DNA of 64,000 bases from DAHUXN01 sp963729815 (GCA_963729815.1 CAVSPU010000002.1:558001-622000); one strand, 5' to 3'. Positions 8,230 through 18,210 are shown, counted from the first letter of the stretch. Notes: generated from the sequence alone by a model not told the origin. Program-made: numbers and translations.

Positions 8230-10116
8230 TCATTGCGTCGCCGCAGTTTCGCCGTGCAGAAACTCATGCAACTTCTCGGCCTTCGCTCGAGGCAAAGCGT
8301 CAGCCAGTTCATCCACGCTCATCTGCTTCAGTCGCGCGACGCTCCCGAATTGTTTCAATAGCCTCCGCGCCGTTTGCTCGCCAATCCCCGGCACTTCTGT
8401 CAGCGAAGTTCGCAGCCGCCGCTTCGTTCTCCTCAATCGGTGAAAAGTGACGGCGAACCGGTGCGTCTCATCGCGAATCTGCTGAACCAAGTGCAGAATC
8501 GGCGAATGATGGTCCAGATGAATCGGATCGTCCTCGCGTCCATAGACGTAAAGAATTTCCTCTTTCTTCGCGATGCTCGCCAGCGGCTGCCCCGCGATGT
8601 CCAGCTTCTCGATCGCTTCTGCAGCCGCATGCAGTTGCCCGATCCCGCCGTCGATCAGAATCAGATTCGGCAGCGCTTTCTTTTCTTCCAGCAGCCTCTT
8701 GTACCGCCGTCCCACCGCTTCGCGCATGCTCGCAAAATCGTCACGCAGCAGTTGCGCCTCGGATGTGTTTTCGTCCCTGACCGCTTTTTCGTCCGCAATT
8801 GTATTCGCAAAGCTCGCCGCGTTCGCGCCTCGGATGACGAATTTCCGGTAATCCGCCTTCTTCATCTTCCCCTTTTCCCACACCACCATTGACGCCACCG
8901 TATCCGATCCTTGAATGTGCGAGATGTCGAAGCTCTCGATTCGCTTTGGCGTCCCCGGCAGCCCTAGCGCCGTTTCAAGCGCTTCCGCGATCGCCTCCGA
9001 AGCCGGTTTCATCACGCGAAATCTTTGCGTAAACGAATGCTTGGCATTCGTCTCCACTAAGTCCAGAAACGCCCGCTTCACTCCCCGCTGCGGCGCGACA
9101 ATTTCCACGCGATGCCCGATGTTTTCCGAAAGCACTTCCGAAAGCAGTTTGGAATCCTCGAATTCAACTGGTACGTGAATGAATCGTGGGACATAATTCG
9201 CTTCCAGATAGATCTGTTTCAGCAGCGATGTCACGAATTCCTGCGACTCGAATTCTGCCACGTCCTCCCAATAGAACTCTCGCCGGTCCACCACGCGTCC
9301 GCCTCGCACGTGAAACAAATTCGCCGCCACTTGCGGCGGTTCCGCGTACCACGCCAGCACGTCGATATCATCTCCCGCCGCGGCAGCTATTTTCTGCCGC
9401 TCTTCCATGTCCTCGACCGTACGGATCAGGTTCCGGTAACCCGCAGCCGCTTCGAACCTTTCTTCTGCTGCGGCGCGCTGCATTCGCTCTTCCAGACTCT
9501 TCACCAGGTCCCGCCGCCGCGCCTCCAGAAACAGCCGCGTATCCCGCGCCGCCTCTTCGTATCGTTCTTCGAGTGTTTGTCCCGCCGCGCGCGGCCCCAG
9601 GCTTCGGCTCAGATAAAATTCCAGCCATGCTCGCGTGTGCGGCCGGTTCATTTCCATTCTTGCCGAGGGAATTCCGAAGTATCGGTTGATAAAATGCACG
9701 ATGCGATGCGCCAGGCCAGCCGGAAAGTAGGGTCCGAAGAAAAGCGATCCGTTTTTCTCAAGCCGCCGCGTCACGAACACTCGCGGAAATTGCTCCGCCG
9801 CCGTGAAGCAAATGTACGGATAGGTCTTATCGTCGCGCAGCAGGATGTTGAATTTCGGCTTGTGCTGCTTGATGAGGTTGTTTTCAAGCGCCAGCGCCTC
9901 GCGCTCGTTGTCCACTATGATGTATTCCGCTTCTGCGATTTCCCGCACCAGCGAGCCCGTCTTCGCGTCCAGTTGCCGCGAATCGAGCAGATACGATTTC
10001 ACTCGCTGGCGCAGCGATTTTGCTTTGCCAACATAAATGATTTTTTCGGTCGCGTCCTTGAACAGGTACACGCCGGGCTGGGCGGGGAATTCGGATACCT
10101 TCTCGCGCAGATCCAT
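8230..10116 (-). CDS. uvrC: Excinuclease ABC subunit C
   Basis: Makes the two incisions in UvrABC nucleotide excision repair. Domains in order: GIY-YIG nuclease (PGVYLFKD, IIYVGKAKSLRQRV, residues 10-95), UVR motif that binds UvrB (LVKSLEERMQRAAAEERFEA, about 205-235), RNase H-like second nuclease (ESFDISHIQGSDTVASMV, about 395-545), and a tandem helix-hairpin-helix end (LTEVPGIGEQTARRLLKQFG, about 575-610). 628 residues is normal. uvrA lies 3.6 kb further on the same strand in a separate unit. Confidence 0.96.
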   Translation of the reverse strand: MDLREKVSEFPAQPGVYLFKDATEKIIYVGKAKSLRQRVKSYLLDSRQLDAKTGSLVREIAEAEYIIVDNEREALALENNLIKQHKPKFNILLRDDKTYPYICFTAAEQFPRVFVTRRLEKNGSLFFGPYFPAGLAHRIVHFINRYFGIPSARMEMNRPHTRAWLEFYLSRSLGPRAAGQTLEERYEEAARDTRLFLEARRRDLVKSLEERMQRAAAEERFEAAAGYRNLIRTVEDMEERQKIAAAAGDDIDVLAWYAEPPQVAANLFHVRGGRVVDRREFYWEDVAEFESQEFVTSLLKQIYLEANYVPRFIHVPVEFEDSKLLSEVLSENIGHRVEIVAPQRGVKRAFLDLVETNAKHSFTQRFRVMKPASEAIAEALETALGLPGTPKRIESFDISHIQGSDTVASMVVWEKGKMKKADYRKFVIRGANAASFANTIADEKAVRDENTSEAQLLRDDFASMREAVGRRYKRLLEEKKALPNLILIDGGIGQLHAAAEAIEKLDIAGQPLASIAKKEEILYVYGREDDPIHLDHHSPILHLVQQIRDETHRFAVTFHRLRRTKRRLRTSLTEVPGIGEQTARRLLKQFGSVARLKQMSVDELADALPRAKAEKLHEFLHGETAATQ

Positions 10117-10217
10117 GGGAAAGAGTTATGCTGTAGCTGCCGCGCCATTCGCTCGCGCGGCCGTGCGGGACAACGTCATTTTATCAGACGTCATCCAATT
10201 GCTTTCGAGTATCTGAG

Positions 10218-10673
10218 GTGGCTTCGCTGCACACATTCGAAATGTCGCTCCGGCAGACTTCGCTTGCTTTGATGCTCGCCATCTTCGGTGCTTGCGGCAG
10301 CGCCTCCGCGCAGTCGCAGCTACCACCTCCGCCGCCCGAGCAACCCGTCGCCAGGTACAACCCCCTCGTCGCATTTCACGATATCGAGGTCGGCAAGTTC
10401 TACATGAATCGAGGCGACGTCGACGGTGCCATCGTCCGTTTCAAGGACGCCATCCTCAACAAGCCCAATTTCGCCGAGCCGTGTCTCCTTCTCGGCCAGG
10501 CTTACGAAAAAAAAGGTGATCCCGCCATGGCCATCGATTATTACCGGCAGTATCTGAAAATCCTCCCCGGCACGCCCGAATCCAAGAAGGTCCGTGAACG
10601 CATCGCCAAGCTTCAGGAGCAAATCACAAAAGACAAAGCCATCGCTGCAAACCACTCAGGCAAATCGCTTTAG
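10218..10673 (+). CDS. Exported tetratricopeptide-repeat protein
   Basis: About 151 residues from GTG 10218 (ATG 10242 is an alternative and gives a better signal peptide, MSLRQTSLALMLAIFGACGS, cut near SASAQ). The mature part has a proline run (LPPPPPEQP) and two TPR units covering about residues 55-125 (FYMNRGDVDGAIVRFKDAI; LLLGQAYEKKGDPAMAIDYY), similar to the YfiO/BamD style of periplasmic TPR adaptor but much shorter. Role unknown. Its 3' end overlaps the convergent protease gene by 18 bases. Confidence 0.75.
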   Translation: MASLHTFEMSLRQTSLALMLAIFGACGSASAQSQLPPPPPEQPVARYNPLVAFHDIEVGKFYMNRGDVDGAIVRFKDAILNKPNFAEPCLLLGQAYEKKGDPAMAIDYYRQYLKILPGTPESKKVRERIAKLQEQITKDKAIAANHSGKSL

Positions 10674-11375
10674 AAATTTCATCGCCCGCTCGTAATCGCG
10701 AAATCTCTTTTCTTCCTCGCGGAATTGCCTCGAATGCGACTCCAGCCGGCACCGTTCGAGCTTGATGGGATGCTTTTGGTGCAGCATCTCGTGATACAGA
10801 ACATACGCGATCACGTATTCCGGCACGCTTGGCCGGTCCAACGCGCAATTGATCGCGATTTGCGCGAGCGCCGGATCGAATGTCCCCAGCTGGCTCCGCC
10901 ATTGCCGCGTGCTCCAGCCGATTTTCGGTCGAGGCAGGCCCTCTTGAAAATACTTTCGGTTCAGCTCGTCAAACATTGGCTCCAGATCATGGTGTAGCCC
11001 GCGCGGGTGCACGATTCTCGGCTTCGCACGCTCGCGCCGCAGCGCCAGCAATTGCCGCCGCGTTTCGCGCCCGTGCGCATATTTCTTGTACGTTTCCGCG
11101 ATGCTCCTCGGTGTCCGCCGCCGGTAGAGGCGCGACAGCAAAATTGCCGCCGCCGCTTCCACAATTTCCAGCGGCGCGTTGCGCAGTAAATCCGACAGCC
11201 GCACGTACGCGGTCTCTTCGCGCAGCCGGATCGAATGGGTCAGATTCGCATATGGGTAGAACTCCACGATGAAATGCGGTGGCCGGCCCATGCAAGCGAG
11301 CCGCGTATACATTCGCTGAAACACAATTGCCCCGCCTGGAACATGCCGCGCCCGCAGGGCCGCGTCCCTCGTCAT
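10656..11375 (-). CDS. SprT-like zinc metalloprotease
   Basis: 239 residues. The zinc motif HEMLH is in AYVLYHEMLHQKHPIKLE (near residue 190); the surrounding FDELNRKYF, PKIGWSTRQWRSQLGTFDPA and INCALDRPSVPEYVIAYV match the SprT/M48-like fold used by Spartan-type and metallopeptidase-like proteins of unknown substrate. No signal peptide is seen, so it is probably cytoplasmic. It is the last gene of the uvrA operon, its ATG overlapping the previous stop by four bases; together with uvrA this hints at protein removal from DNA, which is inference only. Confidence 0.75.
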   Translation of the reverse strand: MTRDAALRARHVPGGAIVFQRMYTRLACMGRPPHFIVEFYPYANLTHSIRLREETAYVRLSDLLRNAPLEIVEAAAAILLSRLYRRRTPRSIAETYKKYAHGRETRRQLLALRRERAKPRIVHPRGLHHDLEPMFDELNRKYFQEGLPRPKIGWSTRQWRSQLGTFDPALAQIAINCALDRPSVPEYVIAYVLYHEMLHQKHPIKLERCRLESHSRQFREEEKRFRDYERAMKFLKRFA

Positions 11376-11917
11376 TGCTTTCTCCGGACCGGCACCGAGC
11401 CGTATTCCTTCGCTGCCTTGTTCGCGTCGTTCAGCGCGTCTTGCGTGCTTTCGATCGCGTCATCCAGATTATCCTTGAACGAGTCCAGCTCCGGCCCGCC
11501 CGCCGCTTCAGTTTTCTTCAGTGCGTCGAGATCTTCCTTCAAGTCCTTTTGAAACGCGGTGATCACCTTCCGCAAATTCGTCCCCTTTTGCTGCTCGTTT
11601 CGCAGGCGGTCCGCCGCTTCGTCGATGCAGCTCGAATAGTCGCTCAGCAGGCCATTGAGCAGCTCCTGTCTATGCATCTGTGGTGTCTTGAGCTGCAGTT
11701 CGTATTGCAGTTTCTTGAGCCGGTCGCCTGCAAATATCAAGAATAACTTTGCCCGTTCGGCCGGATCCTGCTCGTCTCGCACTTGATTCGCTTCATTCGG
11801 GCTCAGAAAATCTGGCTTGTCCTGCGCTCGCGCGATTCTGGCCCAGGCTGTGCCCGCCAGCGCAATCGCCAGCATCATCATGGTCAGCCGCGCGATTCCC
11901 TTGAATCCCATTTCCAC
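11372..11917 (-). CDS. Exported helical protein, unknown function
   Basis: 181 residues with a signal peptide (RLTMMMLAIALAGTAWARIARAQ) and a mature part that is nearly all charged helix (RAKLFLIFAGDRLKKLQYEL; DLKEDLDALKKTEAA). No known domain is recognised. It is translationally coupled (four-base overlap) to the SprT-like gene and lies three bases after the previous hypothetical gene. The neighbouring 167-residue protein has a similar build, so the two may be distant paralogues. Confidence 0.65.
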   Translation of the reverse strand: MEMGFKGIARLTMMMLAIALAGTAWARIARAQDKPDFLSPNEANQVRDEQDPAERAKLFLIFAGDRLKKLQYELQLKTPQMHRQELLNGLLSDYSSCIDEAADRLRNEQQKGTNLRKVITAFQKDLKEDLDALKKTEAAGGPELDSFKDNLDDAIESTQDALNDANKAAKEYGSVPVRRKQ

Positions 11918-11920
11918 TCC

Positions 11921-12424
11921 CTACCTCGGCTCTTGTTTTTCTTCGCTCTCTTCGTGTGGCCGTCGCGGGAAGAGTTCCCTCAGCAGTTTCTGGTTCAGCG
12001 CATCCAAATGTTTCGCGAGGTCAAGGAATGGCTGCCGTTCATCGAACGGAGCGCGGTCTGCAATTTCCCGCACTTCTCTTAAATTCTCCCGCACGGAAAT
12101 CTGCAGCTGCCGGAATCCGTTCGAATGTGCCTCGGGGTTCACGTCGGTCTTGTCGAGCGTTTGCTCTGCTTCGCTGGCTTTCTCGTCGTAATCCTTCATG
12201 AAGTCCAGCGCTTGAACAAGATTTCCGGCCCTAACGCTCTGTCGCGCCGCCTTGCTCTCCTCTTGCCCCAGTTTCACCACGGCCTTGGCCTTCCGCACCG
12301 CGTCCGTTTCGATCGCGTACTTCGCTTGATCGTTCGCGATGTTCCTCTGCACGCGCGCCGATTGCGGCGGCGTCCCCAGCGCCAGTCCCAATATCCACGC
12401 GTGGATCAGGACGCGAGTTCCCAT
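11921..12424 (-). CDS. Exported helical protein, unknown function
   Basis: 167 residues beginning with a short hydrophobic export signal (VLIHAWILGLALGTPPQSA) and followed by helical, charged sequence (KAVVKLGQEESKAARQSVRA; DYDEKASEAEQTLDK). The end is acidic and basic by turns (RRPHEESEEKQEPR). No family recognised. It begins one base after the stop of the TPR gene, so it belongs to the uvrA operon. Confidence 0.65.
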   Translation of the reverse strand: MGTRVLIHAWILGLALGTPPQSARVQRNIANDQAKYAIETDAVRKAKAVVKLGQEESKAARQSVRAGNLVQALDFMKDYDEKASEAEQTLDKTDVNPEAHSNGFRQLQISVRENLREVREIADRAPFDERQPFLDLAKHLDALNQKLLRELFPRRPHEESEEKQEPR

Positions 12425-12425
12425 A

Positions 12426-13757
12426 TCAGCGGCTCTTATTCTTCAGCGCGTCCTCAAGAAACCTCACGCGCCCGGTTGCTTCGAAGTATTGGTCGCTCAT
12501 TTGATCCGTGTTCAGTGCCAGAAATTTCTTGTACGCATCGAGCGCCGGCTTCAGCTGTCCCAGGTGGTCGTAGCACGTCGCTCGCACAAACCACGCCCCC
12601 GCATTTGGCGTTTCGCGTTGCGCCAGCATATCCAGCGCTTCCAGCGTCGCCGGATAATTCTTGTTCAGGTATTCCGCGGTCATCAGATCGTGCAACACGT
12701 CGTTTGCTTTGCTGTCCAGCCGGAACGCCTCTTCCAACTCCTGTGTTGCCGCGGGATAATCGCGCGCCTCAATCAGCGCATGCCCCAGCTCGGCGTGAAT
12801 ATCTGTGTCCTGAGGCGCCATGGCTTCGGCCTTTCGGAGCACCGCAATCGTCTGCGTGAACTTCTTCTCCCTATAATAAATCAACGCACGCAATTTGAGT
12901 GCCTCAAGCGTCTCGGGAGCATTTCTTGCTGCCGCGTCGAGTTCCGCGATGGCCTCATCGTTCTTGCCCAAATCGGTCAACAGGGAAGCACGCATCATTC
13001 GTGCCCTCATGTCGCTTGGCTGCGCCTTCAGATAATCCGCCAGCGCCGCTGCTGCATCGGCCGGCTTTTTCTCCTGCGCCAGACACTCCGCCAGTCCCAG
13101 CTCCGCGTCCGAATCGTCCGCCTTTAGCTTCAAGACCTCGCGAAACTCCATCTCTGCCGCTGCTGCGTTTCCCGCCGCGAAATCGGCGCGCGCCAGCGCC
13201 ACGTGTGCAGGCTCGTCGTTCGGATCAAGCTTCACGGCAATTGCATATTCACTCAGCGCTTCGGGCAATTGCTTCGCGCTCTCTTCTGCCACGCCGAGCA
13301 AGTAGTGCCCGCGCTCGAATCCGTAATTTTGTTCGGTCACTTTTTTCAAAGGTGCGATCGCCGCCTTCGGATCGCTGCCAAGCAAACTGATCCCCAGATT
13401 CAAGTACGCCTGTGTCATTTTTGGATCGAGCTCGATGGCCTTGCGGTATTCCGCGGTGGCTTTCTCGTTTTGTTGCTGCGCGGTGTAGACGTACCCCAGA
13501 TCGAAATGAGCTTCCGCATCGTCGGGTTTTTGCGCGAGATATTTCTCGTAGTCTGCGGCCGCTGTCGTGTAATCGTTCTTGTCCGCGGCCGCTTTCGCTC
13601 CCACCAGCAGTTCGTGCAGGGCCATATCTTCCGGAGACACCACGCGCACCTTCGTCCGCGTCCCCGAGGCGCTTTGCGCGTTTGCCGCTCCTATTGCTGC
13701 GGCCGCCGCACAAATCGCCGCCAGACAAATCGCCGCCGCGTTCCTCGCGCGTTTCAT
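12426..13757 (-). CDS. Exported protein with many TPR repeats
   Basis: 443 residues: signal peptide (AAAICLAAICAAAAAIGAANAQ) then about ten TPR units spanning residues 45-435 (for example AHFDLGYVYTAQQQNEKATA, QAYLNLGISLLGSDPKAAIA and HAELGHALIEARDYPAATQE). Such arrays serve as protein-binding scaffolds in the periplasm; no catalytic domain is present. The ATG overlaps the uvrA stop by four bases, an unusual operon partner for a cytoplasmic repair protein, so the coupling may simply reflect shared transcription. Confidence 0.85.
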   Translation of the reverse strand: MKRARNAAAICLAAICAAAAAIGAANAQSASGTRTKVRVVSPEDMALHELLVGAKAAADKNDYTTAAADYEKYLAQKPDDAEAHFDLGYVYTAQQQNEKATAEYRKAIELDPKMTQAYLNLGISLLGSDPKAAIAPLKKVTEQNYGFERGHYLLGVAEESAKQLPEALSEYAIAVKLDPNDEPAHVALARADFAAGNAAAAEMEFREVLKLKADDSDAELGLAECLAQEKKPADAAAALADYLKAQPSDMRARMMRASLLTDLGKNDEAIAELDAAARNAPETLEALKLRALIYYREKKFTQTIAVLRKAEAMAPQDTDIHAELGHALIEARDYPAATQELEEAFRLDSKANDVLHDLMTAEYLNKNYPATLEALDMLAQRETPNAGAWFVRATCYDHLGQLKPALDAYKKFLALNTDQMSDQYFEATGRVRFLEDALKNKSR

Positions 13758-16700
13758 GGCGTGTGGCTTCGGTGAATCGAGCCTTGGCCCCCGCTTTGAC
13801 CGTTGTGCCCATTGGGATCGTCGTGCGCGTGCTGCTCCAGCGCTTTCGCCAGGAACTTACCCGTATACGATTGCGCATTCCGCGCCACCTGCTCAGGGGT
13901 TCCGCACGCCACCATGCGCCCGCCGCGCTCGCCGCCCTCTGGCCCCAGGTCAATCACCCAATCCGCAGACTTGATGATGTCCAGATTGTGCTCGATGATC
14001 AGCACCGAGGCACCGCCTTCGAGCAGTTTGCGAAACGCCGCCAGCAATTTCGAAATATCGTCGAAATGCAGCCCCGTCGTGGGCTCGTCGAAAATGTATA
14101 GGACACCGGTATTCTCTTGCCGCGTGAGATGCGCCGCCAGTTTCAAACGTTGTGCCTCGCCACCGGAAAGAGTCGACGCCGATTGCCCTAGCCGCAAGTA
14201 TCCCAATCCCACTTCTTCCAGCACTCTCAATTTCGACGTGACTTTCGGCACTCCGGCGAAGAATGCCATCGCTTCATGCACGGTCATTTGCAGTATGTCG
14301 TGCACGTTCTTGCCGTGGCACCGCACCTCCAGAATCCCGCTCTTATACCGCGTCCCTTTGCATTCCTCGCAAATCAATTCCACGTCCGCTAGGAAGCGCA
14401 TTTCCACCGTCACCGTGCCGTCGCCCTGGCACGCTTCGCATCGCCCTCCCGGAATGTTGAACGAAAAATGCCCAGCCGTGTATCCGCGCTTCTTTGCATC
14501 CGGTGTCGATGCAAATAGCTCGCGAATCGCATCGAACGCCTTCAGATACGTCGCCGGATTCGAGCGCGGCGTTCGCCCAATCGGCGATTGGTCCACCATT
14601 TCCACCGCCGTAAGCGCCGCGTCGCCCTGGATGTCCTCGCACGCGTCGCGCCAGTTCCCGCCATTGCGTTTCGCTTGCAGCGTCTTGTACAGCACGTCGT
14701 AAACGAGCGTTGATTTTCCTGACCCGGACACGCCCGTGATCGCCACAATCATGTTCAGCGGCACCATCAAATCGATTTCTTTAAGATTATGACTCCGCGC
14801 CTTCAGAATTTTCAGATATCGCCCCTGCGTCTTGCGCCGCGTCGTCGGCACGGGAATATGCAATTCGCCTCTCAGATACCGCGCCGTCAGCGAATGCGTG
14901 TCCGTTTCAAGTTCCTTCTGCGTTCCGGCAAAAAGGATCTTCCCGCCGTGCTCGCCCGCTCCGGGCCCCAGGTCCATCACGTAGTCCGCCGCGCAAATCG
15001 TGTCCGCATCGTGTTCCACCACGAGCAGTGTGTTCCCTAGCTCCCGCAAGCTTTTCAAAATCGAAATCAGCCGGTGCGTATCCCTCGGGTGCAAGCCAAT
15101 CGACGGCTCATCCAGAACGTAGAGCGCGCCCACGAGATGTGACCCCAGCGACGTTGCCAGTTGAATCCTCTGTGATTCTCCGCCCGAGAGCGTCGACGTC
15201 AGCCGGTCCAGCGTCAAATAATCCAATCCCACCTCGTCCAGGAATCGCAGCCGCTGATGCACTTCTTCGAGCACTTTTCCCGCAATCGTCGTTTCCGCCG
15301 GACTCAACTCCAGCCCCTGAAAAAACTGCCGCGCCTCCGTCACAGTCATCTGGCACGCTTCGGTGATCGATTTCCCCGCCACGCGCACCGCGCGCGCTTC
15401 CGGCCGCAGGCGCGCCCCATGGCAGTCCGGACACGTCGCGTATCCGCGATAGCGGCTGAGAAACACGCGCACGTGCAGCTTGTATTTCTTGCGCTCGAGC
15501 CACGCGAAAAATCCCGTGACGCCGGCCCAATCCTCTTTCGGGTCGCCCTCGATGATCCATTTCCGCTGCTGTTCCGTAAGCTGGCGAAATGACGCCCCCA
15601 GCGGAATTCCTTTTGCCACCGCATACGTTTTCAAGTCCTGCACCACTTGCCTGTACCGCGGCTTCGTCCACGGCTCTATGGCGCCATCCGCAAGCGATTT
15701 GCCCTTGTCCGGAATCACACGATCGATGTCGAAATCAATGGTGTTCCCGAATCCCTGGCAGCGCGGGCACGCGCCGTAAGGATTGTTGAACGAAAACAGC
15801 CGCGGCTCCGGTTCCTGATACGTGATTCCACATTTCTTGCATTCGAATCGCTCGCTGAAAATCATTCGCTCTGGCGCCGCGTCCGCTTGTTCCGCCCGAT
15901 GTTCCGGCACGAATTCCAGAATCGCCTCGCCGCGCCCTTCGCGATAGCAAATCTCGATCGAATCCTTTAATCGCGAGCGAATCTCCGGTCCCAGCGTCAG
16001 CCGGTCGGCCAGTACGAACACCGGCTTCGCAAAATCCACATCCAGCAATGTTTCCGGAGAAGAGAACTCATAGACGCGCCCTTCCTGGTACAGGCGGCTG
16101 AATCCGCGTTTCTGCAAATCGCCCAGCGTCCGTTTCACTGCTTCCGCGGCTGGTAATATCTTCTTGCTGCTCTTCGCAATCGAAGCGCCGCGCGAGCCTT
16201 TCGCTCCGCCCGCCGTTTTCGCCGTGTCCACTGCCGCTTCGGTTTGCAGCACGAGCCGGTACAGCACGTAAAATCTACGTCCCGCCGGCAGCTTCAGCAC
16301 GCGCTCCGCGATTTCGTCGATCGTGTCCTTCTTCACTTCTTCGCCGCAGCGCACGCAGAATGTATGCCCCACGCGCGCGTAGAGCAGCCGCAGGTAATCA
16401 TAAATTTCCGTCGACGTCGCCACCGTCGATCGCGGATTCCGCGTCGAATTTTTCTGCCGGATGGCAATCGCCGGGGCGATTCCCGTCACTTCGTCCACGT
16501 CCGGCTTTTCGATGCGCTCCAGAAACTGCCGCGCATACGCCGAGAGCGACTCGATGTACCGCCGCTGCCCCTCCGCGTAGATCGTGTCGAACGCCAGGCT
16601 CGATTTGCCCGATCCTGACACGCCTGTCACTACCGTGATCGCATTGTGCGGAATCTCGAAGTCGATGTTCTTCAAATTGTGCACGCGCGCCCCGCGCACA

Positions 16701-16849
16701 CGTATCACATCCTGCGCGCCGGATGCTTCTGGGCGCAGTTTCGCTTTTGCGGGTGCCCTATCCTGAGCGCCTTGTGCGAAGGGTGGGGATTTTGTCGTTT
16801 GCTTTGGATTCAACTCGAAGCGCCCCTGCTCTGTGGGTTTCGTCGCCAT
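13754..16849 (-). CDS. uvrA: Excinuclease ABC subunit A
   Basis: DNA-damage-recognising ATPase of nucleotide excision repair. Two ABC ATPase modules: Walker A motifs GVSGSGKSSLAFDT (near residue 80) and GVSGSGKSTLVYDV (near 710), signature motifs LSGGESQRIQLATSLGS and LSGGEAQRLKLAAHL, and zinc ribbons CVRCGEEV, CPRCQGFG and CEACQGDGTV. From ATG 16849 the product is about 1031 residues, longer than the usual 940, because of an N-terminal lead, an inserted low-complexity stretch (GGAKGSRGASIAKSSKK, near residue 230) and a glycine/histidine tail. A longer frame to 16936 is open but not conserved. First gene of a five-gene operon. Confidence 0.95.
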   Translation of the reverse strand: MATKPTEQGRFELNPKQTTKSPPFAQGAQDRAPAKAKLRPEASGAQDVIRVRGARVHNLKNIDFEIPHNAITVVTGVSGSGKSSLAFDTIYAEGQRRYIESLSAYARQFLERIEKPDVDEVTGIAPAIAIRQKNSTRNPRSTVATSTEIYDYLRLLYARVGHTFCVRCGEEVKKDTIDEIAERVLKLPAGRRFYVLYRLVLQTEAAVDTAKTAGGAKGSRGASIAKSSKKILPAAEAVKRTLGDLQKRGFSRLYQEGRVYEFSSPETLLDVDFAKPVFVLADRLTLGPEIRSRLKDSIEICYREGRGEAILEFVPEHRAEQADAAPERMIFSERFECKKCGITYQEPEPRLFSFNNPYGACPRCQGFGNTIDFDIDRVIPDKGKSLADGAIEPWTKPRYRQVVQDLKTYAVAKGIPLGASFRQLTEQQRKWIIEGDPKEDWAGVTGFFAWLERKKYKLHVRVFLSRYRGYATCPDCHGARLRPEARAVRVAGKSITEACQMTVTEARQFFQGLELSPAETTIAGKVLEEVHQRLRFLDEVGLDYLTLDRLTSTLSGGESQRIQLATSLGSHLVGALYVLDEPSIGLHPRDTHRLISILKSLRELGNTLLVVEHDADTICAADYVMDLGPGAGEHGGKILFAGTQKELETDTHSLTARYLRGELHIPVPTTRRKTQGRYLKILKARSHNLKEIDLMVPLNMIVAITGVSGSGKSTLVYDVLYKTLQAKRNGGNWRDACEDIQGDAALTAVEMVDQSPIGRTPRSNPATYLKAFDAIRELFASTPDAKKRGYTAGHFSFNIPGGRCEACQGDGTVTVEMRFLADVELICEECKGTRYKSGILEVRCHGKNVHDILQMTVHEAMAFFAGVPKVTSKLRVLEEVGLGYLRLGQSASTLSGGEAQRLKLAAHLTRQENTGVLYIFDEPTTGLHFDDISKLLAAFRKLLEGGASVLIIEHNLDIIKSADWVIDLGPEGGERGGRMVACGTPEQVARNAQSYTGKFLAKALEQHAHDDPNGHNGQSGGQGSIHRSHTP

Positions 16850-16959
16850 AAGCCTAAACCAAAAATTATACGTCTTCGCGCAACCCCGCCGCAATCTGCC
16901 CTCCCGCGTCAGGTTCAGCGGGGATTTCCTCATCAAGGCTGTGCTAGATTCAAAGTCCT

Positions 16960-18158
16960 ATGAGCGTCACTCCATTCGCTCGAATCATCTGGATCGTCCT
17001 CGACAGCGTCGGCATCGGCGAGCTGCCCGACGCTGCTGATTACGGCGACGTTGGCCGCGACACGCTCGGCCACATCGCGCGCTCACGGCCGTTGCATTTG
17101 CCGAATCTCGTGCGCCTCGGCCTCGCAAACATCAAACCTCTCGCCCATCTCGACGTGCCTGCTCATCCCGCCGGAGCCTTCGGGAAGGGAATCACCGTCT
17201 CGCCTGGCAAAGACACCACCACCGGCCACTGGGAAATGGCCGGCATCTGGCTCGACCAGGCTTTTCCTGTTTACAAAAACGGCTTCCCGCGCAATTTGAT
17301 GGAGAAATTCGAGCGTGCCATTGGCCGCAAGACCCTTGGCAACAAGCCTGCGTCCGGCACGGAAATCATCAAGGAACTCGGCGAAGAGCATCATGCGCAC
17401 CGGCTTTCCCATCGTCTACACCTCCGGCGACAGCGTTTTTCAAATCGCCGCGCACGAAGACGTGATCCCCATCGCCGAGCTTTACCGCATGTGCGAAATC
17501 GCGCGCAAACTTGCTCGACGGGCCGCATCGCGTCGGCCGCGTCATCGCGCGCCCGTTCACTGGCACGCCGGGAAATTTCCGCCGCACCGAGCGCCGCCAC
17601 GATTACGCCGTCGAGCCGCCGCGCCCCATGCTTCTCGACGTTCTCGCCGACCGCAAGATTCCCGTCTTCGGCGTCGGCAAAATTCACGACATCTACAACG
17701 GTCGCGGCGTCGCCGACTACGTCACCACAAGAAACAACGCCGACGGCATGGCCAAGCTTACCGGTTCGCTCGCGCGCCGCCCGAGCGGCCTCATCTTCGC
17801 GAATCTCGTCGATTTCGACATGCTCTACGGCCATCGCAAGGACGTCGAAGGCTTCGCCCGCTCGCTCGAGGAATTCGACGCCCTGCTCGGCCCGTTCCTC
17901 GCCGCGCTCGAAAATCCCGACCTTCTCATCATCACCGCCGATCACGGCTGCGATCCCGATCCTGTCAATCCGACCACGGATCATTCGCGCGAATACGTTC
18001 CCATCGTTTGTTATTCGCCACGAATGCAAACTGGCCGCGGCGCCAGCGTGAATTTGGGCATTCGCAGCACGCTCGCCGACATGGGCCAAACCGTCGCCGA
18101 GAATTTCTCCGCTGCAAAAGTCCCTCACGGCACGAGCTTCCTCTCTGTCCTGCGGTGA
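16960..18158 (+). pseudogene. deoB: Phosphopentomutase with two single-base insertions
   Basis: Interconverts ribose-1- and ribose-5-phosphate in nucleoside breakdown. The full protein (about 398 residues) can be read only by changing frame twice. Frame one runs from ATG 16960 (IIWIVLDSVGIGELPDAADY; the PGKDTTTGHWEMAGI block) to an extra base near 17392; frame two carries HMRTGFPIVYTSGDSVFQIA to an extra base near 17513; frame three carries LDGPHRVGRVIARPF, GVGKIHDIYNGRGV and the metal motif TADHGCDPDP to the stop at 18156-18158. All catalytic motifs are intact apart from the frame breaks. Neither break is in a homopolymer. It may be a young pseudogene or assembly error. Confidence 0.85.
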
Positions 18159-18173
18159 GTGTTTTTCTGCTAG

Positions 18174-18201
18174 CCACTCGTCATTCGCCACTTCCCACTA
18201 T
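18174..18201. repeat. Heptamer array, four units
   Basis: Four consecutive 7-bp units after the deoB stop: CCACTCG, TCATTCG, CCACTTC, CCACTAT. The same heptamer family makes longer arrays at 36658 and, on the other strand, at 44732. All three lie between genes. Confidence 0.7.
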
Positions 18202-18210
18202 CTTTAATCC

